DNA of 64,000 bases, taken from positions 186,001 to 250,000 of the forward strand of contig NZ_QNUX01000001.1 of NCBI RefSeq assembly GCF_003312425.1, given 5' to 3'. Below the pieces are notes generated by a model that saw only the letters and a program-made list of their open reading frames with translations, had not been told where the DNA came from and searched no databases. Below are positions 63,357 through 64,000 of the stretch, one piece after another. A program made the position numbers and the translations under genes. The stretch is from Flavobacterium psychrolimnae. Its GTDB lineage: Bacteria > Bacteroidota > Bacteroidia > Flavobacteriales > Flavobacteriaceae. How positions within the stretch are numbered: position 1 is the first letter of the stretch; every line of letters starts with the position of its first letter.

Positions 63357-64000
63357 TTAATCAAAAACTTCAAATTGATCGCCGTCAAAACTGGCAAAAA
63401 CCATACTCGGGTGAGAATCCTTATGAAATATATTTCCTTTATTATCAATAGCAATGGCACCGGCAAAACCATCATAAGGTTTTAATTCGTTGAACGTTTT
63501 AGTAAAAGCTTCTTGTAATGAAAAACCATCGGTAACTCGAGTTACAATTTTTGTTGCAGTGGCATTACTCACAATATCCTCACCCACTCCTGTCAAACTC
63601 ACACCACAAAATGCATTAGCATAATTACCAGCTACAGTGGCAGAATCAGAAATGCGTCCAGGAATTTCAAATCCTTTTCCTCCAGTTGAAGTTGCTACAG
63701 CAATTTTTCCCTTGGCATCTAAAGCTACACAACCAACAGTTCCAGTTCCCAATGATTTCAGTTTCGCTTCATACTCTGCTCTTCTTTGTGGAATTTCGGT
63801 TGAAAAAGGTTCAAAACCATGTTGCCGTGCAAAATTAGTAGCTCCACTTCCGCCTAAAACTCTGTCGTCATATTGCATCAATAATTGGGCAACCTGAACA
63901 GGATTCTTCACTTCTTCAATATTGATAACGCCACTCATTTTCTGAGTTTCCCCATCCATAACGGCGGCACTCATTCTGATTTTTCCGTCACTTTGTATTT
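63357..64000 (-). CDS. Isoaspartyl peptidase/L-asparaginase, C-terminal part
   Basis: The frame continues beyond the right edge of the window, so this is a truncated gene; the internal ATG at 63974 is not the true start. The Ntn-hydrolase nucleophile is the threonine in GTGTVGCVALDAKG, with the GRISDSATVAGNYAN loop and GVSLTGVGEDIV behind it. These give the mature beta subunit of plant-type asparaginases, which self-cleave before that threonine. The visible alpha-subunit portion has VLGGSGATNFARQHGF. It is convergent with the EEP gene, with 1 bp between. Confidence 0.93.
   Translation of the reverse strand, partial: IQSDGKIRMSAAVMDGETQKMSGVINIEEVKNPVQVAQLLMQYDDRVLGGSGATNFARQHGFEPFSTEIPQRRAEYEAKLKSLGTGTVGCVALDAKGKIAVATSTGGKGFEIPGRISDSATVAGNYANAFCGVSLTGVGEDIVSNATATKIVTRVTDGFSLQEAFTKTFNELKPYDGFAGAIAIDNKGNIFHKDSHPSMVFASFDGDQFEVFD

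Overview
The window is chromosomal DNA from a Flavobacterium-like member of the Bacteroidota (family Flavobacteriaceae). The DNA is AT-rich, Shine-Dalgarno sequences are almost absent, and many genes are preceded by the Bacteroidota -7 box TAnnTTTG. Families typical of the group are present: YfhO, DUF4834, DUF3810, GDYXXLXY, Y_Y_Y regulators and many lipoproteins. No tRNA, rRNA, insertion sequence, prophage or CRISPR array was seen.

Layout. 1-7.2 kb holds housekeeping genes: a BatA-like membrane protein, a dihydroorotase-family protein without its metal ligands, an esterase, an MBL-fold hydrolase, a peroxiredoxin, and an endonuclease III without the iron-sulfur cysteines. 7.3-8.1 kb holds an ECF sigma factor followed by a 47-residue protein. 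8.4-22.2 kb, all on the minus strand, is a beta-1,3-glucan (laminarin-type) utilisation locus. It has two GH16 enzymes, a GH3 enzyme, two glycan-binding lipoproteins, a clan GH-A hydrolase apparently fused to an outer-membrane barrel, and a membrane-bound Y_Y_Y/LuxR regulator. No SusC/SusD pair lies inside it. 22.4-31.3 kb holds uvrA and a surface-polysaccharide cluster (flippase, glycosyltransferase, YfhO, DUF4834). 31.4-35.4 kb holds an outer-membrane protein, a GNAT-like protein, a frameshifted lipoprotein and a serine palmitoyltransferase-type enzyme, a probable sphingolipid or sulfonolipid neighbourhood. 35.7-43.0 kb has DUF2157/GDYXXLXY, a NYN-LOTUS protein, a hybrid histidine kinase and a glutamate synthase-like protein.

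43.04-44.06 kb is the most unusual stretch. It contains four tandem, diverged copies of a minus-strand structured small RNA, each ending in a GGAGG...CCUCC terminator. The arms that close each RNA have changed together between copies. Three of the four keep a good promoter.

44.2-54.2 kb has rdgB, a DEAD-box helicase with an RGG-type tail, a cupin, a 36-residue basic protein, PepD, DUF3810, NDH-2, a repeat element, and an ECF sigma factor with a membrane partner. 54.5-57.9 kb is the translation cluster thrS-infC-rpmI-rplT; infC appears to start at AUA. 58-62.4 kb is a two-component system (TPR-containing kinase plus response regulator) followed by small genes. Two of their promoters carry the same palindrome, TACGG-TTTW-CCGTA, each exactly 22 bp upstream of the -7 box, which suggests a compact regulon of the adjacent regulator. 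The window ends with an exonuclease/endonuclease/phosphatase-family protein and a truncated isoaspartyl peptidase.
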